Assembly: GCF_003182135.1 (NCBI RefSeq)
Contig: NZ_QGTL01000006.1
Span: 1 to 64,000 of the forward strand
Direction of reading: 5' to 3'
Length of the DNA stretch: 64,000 bases
DNA from: Nocardia neocaledoniensis
GTDB taxonomy: Bacteria; Actinomycetota; Actinomycetes; Mycobacteriales; Mycobacteriaceae
In this document: piece by piece, positions 1 to 7,943 of the stretch
How the letters are laid out: every line of letters begins with the position of its first letter
Position numbering within the stretch: position 1 is the stretch's first letter
Made by a program: the position numbers and the translations under genes
The notes under the pieces: generated by a model
Databases searched by the model: none
Told to the model about the DNA's origin: nothing
What the model saw: the letters and a program-made list of their open reading frames with translations, nothing else

Positions 1-284
1 CGGAACTTCGCCAACCGATCCCACCCGGCGAAGAAATCCGACATGTACATGTCCATGTAGGACTGCGGCGCCATCTCCTTGATATCGGCACCCGCCGCGA
101 ACGCCTTCTCCGAACCGGTGATCACCACCGCACCGATCGAATCATCGGCCTCGAGCTCGTCCAGCGCCGCGACGACATCGTCGAGGACCTGCTTGTTGAG
201 CGCGTTGAGCGCCTTGGGCCGGTTCAGCGTGATCCAGCCGACCCGGCCCTTCGTCTCGAGCAGGATGGTCTCGAACTCGCTCAT
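1..284 (-). CDS. echA8: Enoyl-CoA hydratase (EchA8-like), 3' end outside window
   Basis: This is the N-terminal 94 or so residues of a crotonase-fold enoyl-CoA hydratase, which hydrates trans-2-enoyl-CoA in beta-oxidation and branched-chain amino-acid breakdown. Visible marks are the ITLNRPKALNALN strand near residues 18-30 and the oxyanion-hole/CoA segment AFAAGADIKEM near residue 62, very like mycobacterial EchA8. The ATG lies inside the last codons of mmsB (ATGA overlap), so it is translationally coupled and is the last visible gene of the leftward mmsA operon. The gene runs off the left edge, so the C-terminal catalytic glutamate region cannot be checked. Family is certain; exact substrate is inferred. 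Confidence 0.9.
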   Translation of the reverse strand, partial: MSEFETILLETKGRVGWITLNRPKALNALNKQVLDDVVAALDELEADDSIGAVVITGSEKAFAAGADIKEMAPQSYMDMYMSDFFAGWDRLAKF

Positions 285-1177
285 TCGGCGGCCTCCGCGG
301 ACCGGTCGCGGATGTCGGTGACGATCGCCGAGAAGTCCCGGCCCGCGTCGGTCTGGTTGAACCGCTCGTAGATCGCCGCGGCCAGCTCACCGAGCTGACC
401 GTCGATGCCGTTGGCGCGCAACGCGTTCGCGGCGAGCGTGAGGTCCTTGGACATGAGCGCGGTGGCGAAGCCGGGCTGGTAGTCGTTGTTTGCCGGGCTG
501 GCCGGGACGGGACCGGGGACCGGGCAGTAGCTGGTGAGCGCCCAGCTCTGGCCCGAGGCGGTGGACACCACGTCGAAGAACGACTGGTGACTGAGCCCGA
601 GCCGCTCGCCGAGCACGAGGGCCTCCGAGAGCCCGATCATCGAGATGCCGAGCAGCATGTTGTTGCAGATCTTGGCGGCCTGGCCGACACCGGCGGCACC
701 GCAGTGCACGACCTTGCCGCCCATCACGCCGAGGACATCGCTCGCGTCGGCGAAATCGGCCGCCGCGCCGCCCACCATGAAGGTGAGCGTGCCCGCCGTG
801 GCCCCGGCGACGCCACCGGAGACCGGCGCGTCCAGCGGCCGGTGACCGGCCGTGACCGCCTGGGCGGCAGCGGCTTTCGCGTCGGCGACGTCGATGGTGG
901 AACAGTCGATGAACAGCGTGTTCGGCTCGGCGGCGGGCAGCAGCTCAGCGTACACGTCCAGCACCAGTTTGCCGTTGGGCAGCATGGTGATCACCACGTC
1001 GCGACCGGCGGCCGCCTCGGCGGCGGTGGCCACCACCGTCGCACCGTCGGCGCGCGCCTGGTCCTGGGCCGCGGGCACCGGATCGTAGGCCAGGACGTCG
1101 TAGCCCGCCCGCACGAGGTTGGCCGCCATCGGGGCGCCCATGTGGCCGAGGCCGAGGAAGCCGATCTTCTTGCTCAT
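281..1177 (-). CDS. mmsB: 3-hydroxyisobutyrate dehydrogenase MmsB
   Basis: The product is a 298-residue NAD(P)-dependent beta-hydroxyacid dehydrogenase that oxidises 3-hydroxyisobutyrate to methylmalonate semialdehyde in valine catabolism. The N-terminus has the Rossmann signature IGFLGLGHMGAPMAANL (about residues 4-20). The substrate-binding DAPVSGGVAGATAGTL follows near residue 120, and the catalytic lysine lies in GQAAKICNNM (about residue 170). Length fits the family (about 295). The start overlaps the stop of the upstream hydrolase by four bases and the stop overlaps the next start, so it sits in a tightly coupled operon with its pathway partners. MmsB produces the substrate of MmsA encoded two genes upstream. 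Confidence 0.95.
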   Translation of the reverse strand: MSKKIGFLGLGHMGAPMAANLVRAGYDVLAYDPVPAAQDQARADGATVVATAAEAAAGRDVVITMLPNGKLVLDVYAELLPAAEPNTLFIDCSTIDVADAKAAAAQAVTAGHRPLDAPVSGGVAGATAGTLTFMVGGAAADFADASDVLGVMGGKVVHCGAAGVGQAAKICNNMLLGISMIGLSEALVLGERLGLSHQSFFDVVSTASGQSWALTSYCPVPGPVPASPANNDYQPGFATALMSKDLTLAANALRANGIDGQLGELAAAIYERFNQTDAGRDFSAIVTDIRDRSAEAAE

Positions 1178-2244
1178 CGCTGTGTCTCCTGTGTCGTCGC
1201 CCGCAGTTCCCGCTCGCCCAGCTCGGCGAAGTACGCCGCCACCAGGTCGTCGGTGACATCGGTGAGGGTCGCGGGCGCCCACCGCGGATTCCGGTCCTTG
1301 TCGATGACCTGGGCGCGGATACCCTCGACGAGGTCGTGCGAGGCGAGCGCGGCGACGGAGACCCGGTACTCCTCGTCCAGCACCGCCTCGAGGCTGTCCA
1401 GCCGACGCGCGGCACGCAGGGAGCGCAGCGTGACCTTCAGCGCGACAGGCGATTTCGCCAGAATGTCGTCGGCGGCCTTGGTCGCCTCGGGGGCGTCGGC
1501 GGCGCGCAGGCGCGCCACGATCTCCTCGACCGTGTCGGCGGCGTAGCAGGCGTCGATCCAGCTGCGCTGGGCGAGCAGGTCCGAGGCGGGCGCGGGCTGG
1601 GCGACCGACGCGATCGCCTCGTCCACGCCGTGAACGCGCAGGGCCGCAAGCAGTTCCGGGAGCGCGGACGACGGCACGTAGTGGTCGGCGAAACCGGCCG
1701 CGATCGCGTCGCCCGCGGTCATCCGCGCGGTCGTCAGCGCGACGTGGGCGCCGAGCTCGCCGGGTGCGCGCGAGAGCAGGTAGGTGCCGCCGACATCGGG
1801 AACGAAGCCGATACCCACCTCCGGCATCCCGATGCGGGAGCGTTCGGTGACGACGCGGTGGCTGCCGTGCGCGGACAGGCCGACACCACCGCCCATCACG
1901 ATGCCGTCCATGATCGCCACATACGGCTTGGGGTAGCCGCCGATCAGCGCGTTGAGCAGGTATTCGTCGCGCCAGAAGCGCCCGGTCGGCGAATCCGCGC
2001 CCGCCGTACCGTCTTTCGCGTCGGCGTGGATGGCGACGATGTCGCCCCCCGCGCACAGGCCACGCTCCCCCGCGCCGGTGAGCACCACCGCGCGCACGGC
2101 GTCGTCGGCGCCCCAGGCACGCAGCGCGTCGGTGATCGTCAGCGTCATCGCGTGCGTGAGCGCGTTGATGGCCTTGGGCCGGTTCAGGGTGATCAGGCCG
2201 AGTCCGTCGGAGACGGAGATCAGCACTTCGGGTTCGTCGGTCAT
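1174..2244 (-). CDS. 3-hydroxyisobutyryl-CoA hydrolase (crotonase fold)
   Basis: A 356-residue crotonase-superfamily protein. The length and the C-terminal part fit 3-hydroxyisobutyryl-CoA hydrolase (HIBCH, EchA9-like) rather than the roughly 260-residue hydratases. Motifs are ITLNRPKAINALT near residue 16, the CoA/oxyanion loop GLCAGGDIVAI near residue 65, and MGGGVGLSAHGSHRVVTERSRIGMPEVGIGF around residues 115-150, which carries the HIBCH-type acidic residues. It would release 3-hydroxyisobutyrate from its CoA ester, directly before MmsB in valine degradation. It is coupled by ATGA overlaps to the dehydrogenase upstream and mmsB downstream. Operon position supports the assignment; a hydratase role is less likely. 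Confidence 0.9.
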   Translation of the reverse strand: MTDEPEVLISVSDGLGLITLNRPKAINALTHAMTLTITDALRAWGADDAVRAVVLTGAGERGLCAGGDIVAIHADAKDGTAGADSPTGRFWRDEYLLNALIGGYPKPYVAIMDGIVMGGGVGLSAHGSHRVVTERSRIGMPEVGIGFVPDVGGTYLLSRAPGELGAHVALTTARMTAGDAIAAGFADHYVPSSALPELLAALRVHGVDEAIASVAQPAPASDLLAQRSWIDACYAADTVEEIVARLRAADAPEATKAADDILAKSPVALKVTLRSLRAARRLDSLEAVLDEEYRVSVAALASHDLVEGIRAQVIDKDRNPRWAPATLTDVTDDLVAAYFAELGERELRATTQETQR

Positions 2245-3380
2245 GCCGCTCCTGTCACTGCGCGGGCGACGACCACCCGCATGATCTCGTTGGTGCCCTC
2301 GAGGATCTGGTGGACCCGCAGGTCGCGCACGATCTTCTCCAGCCCGTACTCGTGCAGATAGCCGTAGCCGCCGTGCAGCTGCAACGCCTTGTTGGCCACC
2401 GCGAAGCCGACGTCGGTGGCGAAACGCTTGGCCATCGCGCACAATTCGACCTTGTCCGGCGCCCCCGCGTCGAGCGCGGCCGCGGCCCGCCACAGCAGTG
2501 TGCGCGCCGCTTCCAGCTCGGTGCGCATGTCGGCGAGCTCGAACCGCAGGGCGTCGTTGCGGACCAGCGGTGTGCCGAACGCGTGGCGCTCGGTCAGGTA
2601 CGGCACCGCCTTCTCCAGCGCGGCTTGCGCGCCGCCGACCGAGCACGCGGCGATGTTGAGCCGCCCGCCGTTGAGCCCGTTCATCGCGATCGAGAAGCCG
2701 TCGCCCTCGGCGCCGAGCCGGTTGGCGACCGGCACCCGCGCGTCCTCCAGGATCACCTGGCGCGTGGGCTGGGCGTTCCAGCCCATCTTCCGCTCGTTCG
2801 GTCCCACCGTGAGTCCCGGGGTGTCGGCGGGCACGATCAGGGCCGAGATGCCGCGCGCGCCGTCGCCGCCGGTGCGCACCATCATCACGTACACGTCGTT
2901 GGCGCCCGCGCCGGAGATGAACTGCTTGGCGCCGGTGAGGACGTAGTCGTCACCGTCGCGAACGGCCTTGGTGCTCAAGGCCGCCGCGTCGGACCCGACG
3001 CCCGGCTCGGTGAGGGCGTAGCTGCCGAGCAGCTCCATCGACGCCATGCCGGGCACCCAGCGGTGCCGCTGCTCCTCGGAGCCGTAGGCATCGATCATCC
3101 AGGTCGCCATGTTGTGGATCGACATGTAGGCGGCCACCGCCGGGCAGCCGGTCGCGAGCTGTTCGAAGATCCGCACCGCGTCGAGCCTGCGCAGGGCCGA
3201 GCCGCCGACGTCCTCGGCGACATAGATGCCGCCGAGGCCGACCGGGCCCGCCTTGCGCAGGACGTCGACCGGAAAGTGCTTGTGCTCGTCCCAGTCCAGC
3301 GCGTTCGGCGCGAGGAATTCGTCGGCGAACTGGCGCGCGGTCTCGGTGATCGCCCGTTCGTCGTCGTCGAGAGTGAACAT
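2241..3380 (-). CDS. Acyl-CoA dehydrogenase (isobutyryl-CoA dehydrogenase, FadE9-like)
   Basis: A 379-residue FAD-dependent acyl-CoA dehydrogenase. It shows the flavin/substrate segments YALTEPGVGSDAAAL (near residue 122) and FISGAGANDVYVMM, and the C-terminal LQLHGGYGYLHEYGLEKIVRDLRVHQILEGTNEIM. The last holds the catalytic glutamate common to short-chain enzymes (EGTNE). Between mmsA and the HIBCH gene, the expected substrate is isobutyryl-CoA, giving methacrylyl-CoA. M. tuberculosis has fadE9 in the same place between mmsA and mmsB. It starts seven bases after the mmsA stop; its stop overlaps the next start. A 2-methylbutyryl or isovaleryl substrate cannot be excluded. Confidence 0.93.
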   Translation of the reverse strand: MFTLDDDERAITETARQFADEFLAPNALDWDEHKHFPVDVLRKAGPVGLGGIYVAEDVGGSALRRLDAVRIFEQLATGCPAVAAYMSIHNMATWMIDAYGSEEQRHRWVPGMASMELLGSYALTEPGVGSDAAALSTKAVRDGDDYVLTGAKQFISGAGANDVYVMMVRTGGDGARGISALIVPADTPGLTVGPNERKMGWNAQPTRQVILEDARVPVANRLGAEGDGFSIAMNGLNGGRLNIAACSVGGAQAALEKAVPYLTERHAFGTPLVRNDALRFELADMRTELEAARTLLWRAAAALDAGAPDKVELCAMAKRFATDVGFAVANKALQLHGGYGYLHEYGLEKIVRDLRVHQILEGTNEIMRVVVARAVTGAA

Positions 3381-3386
3381 CGACGC

Positions 3387-4886
3387 TCAGTCCATCGTCG
3401 GGATGACGAAGGCGTTGGACTCCTTCAGCCCCGCGGGCCAGCGCTGCGTCACCGTCTTGGTCTTGGTGTAGAAGCGGATCGAGTCCGGGCCGTGCTGGTT
3501 CAGATCGCCGAAGCCCGAACGCTTCCAGCCACCGAAGGTGTAGTACGCGATCGGCACCGGGATCGGCACGTTGATGCCGACCATGCCGACCTGGACGCGG
3601 GCGGCGAAGTCGCGGGCGGTGTCACCGTCGCGGGTGAAGATCGCCACGCCGTTGCCGTACTCGTGCTCGTCGGCCAGGCGCAGCGCCTCCTCGTAGTCGC
3701 CCGCGCGCACGACCGTGACCACGGGGCCGAAGATCTCCTCGCGGTAGATCCGCATGTCGGCGGTCACCTTGTCGAAAAGGCTCGCGCCGACGAAGTAGCC
3801 GTCCTCGGCGCCCTCCACGGTCAGACCGCGTCCGTCCACGACCAGCTCGGCGCCTTCGTCGATGCCGATCTGAACGTAGCTGTTCACCCGGTCCACGCCG
3901 TCCTGGCCGACCAGCGGGCCGAAGTCGGCGCCCGGGTCGTCGGAGCGGCCGACATTGAGCTTGTGCACCCGCTCGGTCAGCTTCGCGACCAGCCGGTCCG
4001 CGGTCTCCTCGCCCACCGGCACGGCCACCGAGATCGCCATGCAGCGCTCGCCCGCCGAGCCGTAGCCGGCGCCGATCAGCTGATCGGCCACGTCGTCGAG
4101 GTCGGCGTCGGGCATCACGATGGCGTGGTTCTTCGCACCGCCGAAGCACTGCGCGCGCTTGCCGTTGGCGGTCGCGGTCTCGTAGATGTACTGCGCGATC
4201 GGCGTGGAGCCGACGAAGCCCACGGCCTTGATCCGCTCGTCGCGCAGGATCGTGTCGACGGCCTCCTTGCCGCCGTTGACGACGTTGAACACCCCCGGCG
4301 GCAGCCCCGCCTCGAGGAACAGCTCGGCCAGCCGCAGCGGCACCGAGGGATCGCGCTCGGACGGCTTGAGCACGAACGCGTTGCCACACGCCAGGGCCGG
4401 ACCCGCCTTCCACAGCGGGATCATCGCGGGGAAGTTGAACGGGGTGATGCCCGCGACCACGCCGAGGGGCTGGCGCATCGAGTACACGTCGATGCCCGTG
4501 CCCGCGCTCTCGGTGTACTCGCCCTTGAGCAGGTGCGGGATACCGACCGCGAACTCGATCACCTCGAGGCCCCGCTGGATGTCGCCCTTGGCGTCGGCGA
4601 GGGTCTTGCCGTGCTCCGACGACAGCAGCGCCGCCAGGCTGTCCATCTCGTCGTTGACCAGCGTCAGGAACTTCATCAGCACCCTGGCCCGCTTCTGCGG
4701 GTTGAACGCCGCCCACACCGGCTGCGCGGCGGCCGCGTTCGCGATGGCCGCCTCGACCTCGGCGGTGTTCGCCAGCGGGACCCTGGCCTGCACCTGGCCG
4801 GTGTTGGGGTCGAACACGTCGCCGAACGCGCCCGAGGCGCCCGTCACGTGCTCGCCGCCGATGAAGTGGGTCAATTCGCGAACCAT
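3387..4886 (-). CDS. mmsA: Methylmalonate-semialdehyde dehydrogenase (CoA-acylating) MmsA
   Basis: A 499-residue aldehyde dehydrogenase superfamily enzyme that converts methylmalonate semialdehyde to propionyl-CoA, the last step of the valine branch. The catalytic cysteine lies in GSAGERCMAIS near residue 282, the context typical of MMSDH. The cofactor region contains GITPFNFPAMIPLW (about residue 145) and VGFVGSTPIAQYIY (about residue 225). The C-terminus has the usual FGGWKRSGFGDLNQHG. It is the first gene of the leftward operon; AAAGGA sits just ahead of the ATG. The 198-bp divergent region upstream carries inverted repeats that are probable operators. Function is highly secure. Confidence 0.96.
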   Translation of the reverse strand: MVRELTHFIGGEHVTGASGAFGDVFDPNTGQVQARVPLANTAEVEAAIANAAAAQPVWAAFNPQKRARVLMKFLTLVNDEMDSLAALLSSEHGKTLADAKGDIQRGLEVIEFAVGIPHLLKGEYTESAGTGIDVYSMRQPLGVVAGITPFNFPAMIPLWKAGPALACGNAFVLKPSERDPSVPLRLAELFLEAGLPPGVFNVVNGGKEAVDTILRDERIKAVGFVGSTPIAQYIYETATANGKRAQCFGGAKNHAIVMPDADLDDVADQLIGAGYGSAGERCMAISVAVPVGEETADRLVAKLTERVHKLNVGRSDDPGADFGPLVGQDGVDRVNSYVQIGIDEGAELVVDGRGLTVEGAEDGYFVGASLFDKVTADMRIYREEIFGPVVTVVRAGDYEEALRLADEHEYGNGVAIFTRDGDTARDFAARVQVGMVGINVPIPVPIAYYTFGGWKRSGFGDLNQHGPDSIRFYTKTKTVTQRWPAGLKESNAFVIPTMD

Positions 4887-4933
4887 GCCAGTCCTTTGCC
4901 GAGGGTCGATGCGCGGAGCGCAAGTCTGAGGTT

Positions 4934-4948
4934 ATCCAATAGTTGGAT
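4934..4948. promoter_or_regulatory. Short perfect inverted repeat in the mmsA upstream region
   Basis: The arms ATCCAA and TTGGAT are separated by TAG, a 15-bp dyad lying 48 bp upstream of the mmsA start. Its size and place fit an operator of a TetR/GntR-type regulator or a site overlapping the mmsA promoter. No regulator gene lies beside it, so the binding protein is unknown. Confidence 0.45.
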
Positions 4949-4985
4949 GTCCATGTAATTGGCACCATCGCATCCGCGGGGGAAC

Positions 4986-5026
4986 TCTGTCAATGCCGCC
5001 CCGAGTATCGCCCGACTATTGACAGA
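4986..5026. promoter_or_regulatory. Inverted repeat carrying two divergent TTGACA -35 boxes
   Basis: The nine-base arms TCTGTCAAT (4986-4994) and ATTGACAGA (5018-5026) are perfectly complementary with a 23-bp spacer. Each arm holds a consensus TTGACA hexamer, one facing the acyl-CoA dehydrogenase at 5085 and the other facing mmsA. It could be a back-to-back promoter pair or a wide operator. The -10 boxes are not obvious (CACTCT near 5043 is the best rightward guess). Confidence 0.5.
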
Positions 5027-5084
5027 ATGCCAACAGGGTGGCCACTCTGGTGCCGCAGGACCCCACAACGAGAAGAGGACCCCG

Positions 5085-6221
5085 ATGACCACCGCCACCG
5101 ACTCGGAGCTGCACGGCCTGGCCGAGCTGGCCCGCAACTTCTTCGCTAACACCGTCGCGCCGCAGCGCGAGGAGTTCGCCGCCCAGGGCTTCCCGAGCCG
5201 GGAGGTCTACCGCCAGGCGGGCGAGCTCGGTCTGCTGTGCATGTCGATCCCGGAGGAATACGGCGGCGGCGGTGGCACTTTCGCGCACGAGGCCGTGCTG
5301 TTCACCGAGCAGGTCAAGGGTGGCGACTCGGCCATGCAGCTGGGCGTGCACACCGGGATCGTGCCGCACTACCTGCTGGCCTACGCCTCGGAGGAGAACA
5401 AGAAGCGCTGGCTGCCCAAACTCGCCTCCGGCGAGTGGATCGGCGCCATCGCCATGACCGAACCCGGTACCGGCTCGGACCTGCAGAACATCGCGACCAA
5501 AGCGGTCAAGGACGGCGACGACTACCTGATCAGCGGCGCGAAGACCTTCATTTCCAACGGCCGTAACTGCGATCTGCTCATCATCGCCGTGAAGACCGAT
5601 CCGACACAGGGCGCCAAGGGCGTCTCGCTGGTCGTCGCCGAGGTCGCCGACGACACCCCCGGCTTCGAACGCGGCAGACTGCTGAAGAAGGTCGGCCAGA
5701 AGGGCCAGGACACCACCGAACTGTTCTTCGACAACCTGCGGGTCCCGCGGGCGAATCTGCTCGGCGCCGAGGGTGAGGGCTTCATCCAGCTGATGCAGCA
5801 ACTCCCCCAGGAACGCCTGATCTGCGGCGTGGCGGCCGCCGCGGCGATCGAGGCCGCCGTGGCCGAGACCCTGGCCTATGTGAAGCAGCGCAACGCCTTC
5901 GGCAAGCCGCTGTTCGCGATGCAGAACACCCGGTTCGAGCTGGCCGAGTGCGCCACGATCGCCGAGGTGGTGCGTACCTTCGTCGACGCCGCGGTCGACA
6001 AGCACCTGCGGGGCGCGCTCGACGTCAAGACCGCCGCGATGGTCAAGTACTGGACCACCGATCAGCAGTCCCAGGTGATCGACCGCTGCGTCCAGCTACA
6101 CGGCGGCTACGGCTATATGGAGGAATACCCGATCGCCCGCATGTGGGCCGACGGCCGCATCTCCCGCATCTACGCCGGAGCGAACGAGGTCATGAAGGAC
6201 CTGATCGCTCGATTCCTCTGA
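5085..6221 (+). CDS. Acyl-CoA dehydrogenase
   Basis: A 378-residue FAD-dependent acyl-CoA dehydrogenase, divergent from the valine operon. The characteristic blocks IAMTEPGTGSDLQNI (about residue 124), TFISNGRNCDLLIIAVKTD (about residue 158) and QLHGGYGYMEEYPIARMWADGRISRIYAGANEVM (C-terminal, catalytic glutamate in AGANE) are all present. The start is the ATG preceded by AGAAGAGGA; upstream in-frame codons lack a ribosome site. The second acyl-CoA dehydrogenase may act on another branched or medium-chain acyl-CoA; the substrate cannot be read from sequence. It faces the polymerase gene end to end with only 12 bp between their stops. Confidence 0.92.
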   Translation: MTTATDSELHGLAELARNFFANTVAPQREEFAAQGFPSREVYRQAGELGLLCMSIPEEYGGGGGTFAHEAVLFTEQVKGGDSAMQLGVHTGIVPHYLLAYASEENKKRWLPKLASGEWIGAIAMTEPGTGSDLQNIATKAVKDGDDYLISGAKTFISNGRNCDLLIIAVKTDPTQGAKGVSLVVAEVADDTPGFERGRLLKKVGQKGQDTTELFFDNLRVPRANLLGAEGEGFIQLMQQLPQERLICGVAAAAAIEAAVAETLAYVKQRNAFGKPLFAMQNTRFELAECATIAEVVRTFVDAAVDKHLRGALDVKTAAMVKYWTTDQQSQVIDRCVQLHGGYGYMEEYPIARMWADGRISRIYAGANEVMKDLIARFL

Positions 6222-6233
6222 TCGGCGCGGCCG

Positions 6234-7880
6234 CTATTTGGCGTCGCCGTAGCAGTCCACCACAGCGGTGGTGAAGGGAAACCGCACCGGGGTCGGCCCG
6301 AAGGCGATCCGGCCCGCGGTGTCGGCCGCTGCCGCGATCGCCTCCGACACCGCCGCGGCTTCCTCGGTCGGGCAGTGCACGATCACCTCGTCGTGCTGGA
6401 AGAAGACCAGCTCGGCGCGCAGCCCGGCGTGGAAGAGCGTGTGGCGCAGGCCCGCGAGAACGAGCAGCGCCCAGTCGGCGGCGCTGCCCTGGACGACGAA
6501 ATTCCGGGTGAAGCGGCCGCGCGCCCGGGCGGCGGGGGTGTCGGTGAAACCGGCGAGGTCGTGCTCCGGCACGGCCGACAGCGGCGTGCAGGTGCGGCCG
6601 AGCCACGTACGCACGAGGCGGCCTTCCGCGCCGGCGTCGGCCGCGTCGTCGACGTAGGCGACCGCGCGCGGGTACCGGCGGCGCAGGGCGGCCATGTGGG
6701 TGAGGGCGTCGCCGGAGGTCTGGCCGTAGATGGCGCCGAGCAGGGCGAGTTTCGCTTCGGACCGGTCGCCGCCGAGACCGCGCGCGGCCAGGTCGGCGTA
6801 CAGGTCCGCACTTCGACTCGCCACGTCCATCAGGCCGGGGTCGCGGGAGATGGCGGCGAGGATGCGCGGCTCCATCTGGTCGGCGTCGGCGACCACGAGC
6901 GACCAGCCCGGGTCCGCGCGGATCGCCTGCCGGATCACCTTCGGAATCTGCAGGGCGCCACCGCCGTTGGTGGTCCAGCGGCCGGTCACGGTCCCGCCGG
7001 GGAGGTACTCGGGCCGGAATCGGCCGCCGTGCACCCACTGTTCGAGCCAGGACCAGCCGTGCGCGGTGTACACGCGATACAGCGATTTGTAGGCCAGCAG
7101 CGGCGCGACGGCCGGATGGTCGACGCGCTCCAGTTCCCATTTCCGGGTGGAGGACAACACGATTCCCGCGCGGGCGAACGCCTTGACGATCTCGTTGGGC
7201 AGATCGGCGCGCACCCGGACCCCGCCGAACGCCCGCGACACCTCCTCGGCCAGCTCGGCCATCCGCCGCGGTTCCGCGCCGGCGAATCGTTCGCCGAGCA
7301 TGGCGTCCAGGAGTTCGCGGTGGATGTCGGCGCGCCACGGGATCCCGGCCCGTGACATCTCGGTGGCGACCAGCATGCCCGCCGACTCGGCGGCGAGCAG
7401 CAGCCGCATGCGGTCGGGATGTTCGGTCCGCGCCGTCCGCGCGAGCTGTCCCGCGTAGACGGCCAGCAGGGCGTCGAATTCGTCGACGCCGGGCGGCAGT
7501 GGGGCCGTGGCGGATTCGAACAGCGAGGGCTGGGTGTCGGCGGCGCGCAAGGGCGCGTCGGGCGGCACGGGCAGGTTGTGCAACCGGGCCCAGGCGGCCG
7601 CGAGCGAGCGCGGCTGACCGGACTGGCCCTCCTCGTAGCCGATCAGCAGGGACTCGGCGGCCTGGACGTCATAGCACCGGTCGACCCGGACGCCGGCCGC
7701 CAGCAGGGACCGGTAGATCTCGGGCGTGGATCGCCACACCCATCGTTCGACCTGCGGGCGGGCCCGGACGGCCGCCACCAGCGACGGCTCCGTCTCGACG
7801 GGACCGGCGGGTCTGCCGTCCGGGCCGAGCGGACACAGGCGCGCGCCACCGTCGCCCGTCTCCGCCACCGCCCACCGCAT
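6234..7880 (-). CDS. Stand-alone family-A DNA polymerase (bifunctional 3'-5' exonuclease/DNA polymerase type)
   Basis: A 548-residue protein with the polymerase half of PolA but no 5' nuclease domain. Motif A is DADQMEPRILA (about residues 328-338), motif B holds RSEAKLALLGAIYGQ (about 372-386), and motif C is FFQHDEVIVHCP near 494. These give both catalytic acidic sites of a working family-A polymerase. The N-terminal 180 residues occupy the place of the 3'-5' exonuclease, but I see no DxE pair, so proofreading is probably lost. Actinobacteria carry such a second PolA-like enzyme beside full-length PolA; a repair role is inferred. The start chosen is ATG giving MRWAVAETG; in-frame codons extend 18 residues further upstream without support. 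Confidence 0.88.
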   Translation of the reverse strand: MRWAVAETGDGGARLCPLGPDGRPAGPVETEPSLVAAVRARPQVERWVWRSTPEIYRSLLAAGVRVDRCYDVQAAESLLIGYEEGQSGQPRSLAAAWARLHNLPVPPDAPLRAADTQPSLFESATAPLPPGVDEFDALLAVYAGQLARTARTEHPDRMRLLLAAESAGMLVATEMSRAGIPWRADIHRELLDAMLGERFAGAEPRRMAELAEEVSRAFGGVRVRADLPNEIVKAFARAGIVLSSTRKWELERVDHPAVAPLLAYKSLYRVYTAHGWSWLEQWVHGGRFRPEYLPGGTVTGRWTTNGGGALQIPKVIRQAIRADPGWSLVVADADQMEPRILAAISRDPGLMDVASRSADLYADLAARGLGGDRSEAKLALLGAIYGQTSGDALTHMAALRRRYPRAVAYVDDAADAGAEGRLVRTWLGRTCTPLSAVPEHDLAGFTDTPAARARGRFTRNFVVQGSAADWALLVLAGLRHTLFHAGLRAELVFFQHDEVIVHCPTEEAAAVSEAIAAAADTAGRIAFGPTPVRFPFTTAVVDCYGDAK

Positions 7881-7943
7881 GCCGTGAGTCTGGCAGCAGG
7901 GTCCGACACGACGACCGCGCCGCGCGGACCCCACGGCCCCGGC

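Noticed and set aside
2310..4958. An 882-codon open frame on the plus strand, opposite the valine operon
   Set aside because: It is the antisense shadow of mmsA and the acyl-CoA dehydrogenase. Its composition is typical of GC-rich reverse frames (Arg/His/Val/Asp-rich), there is no ribosome site, and no family resemblance.
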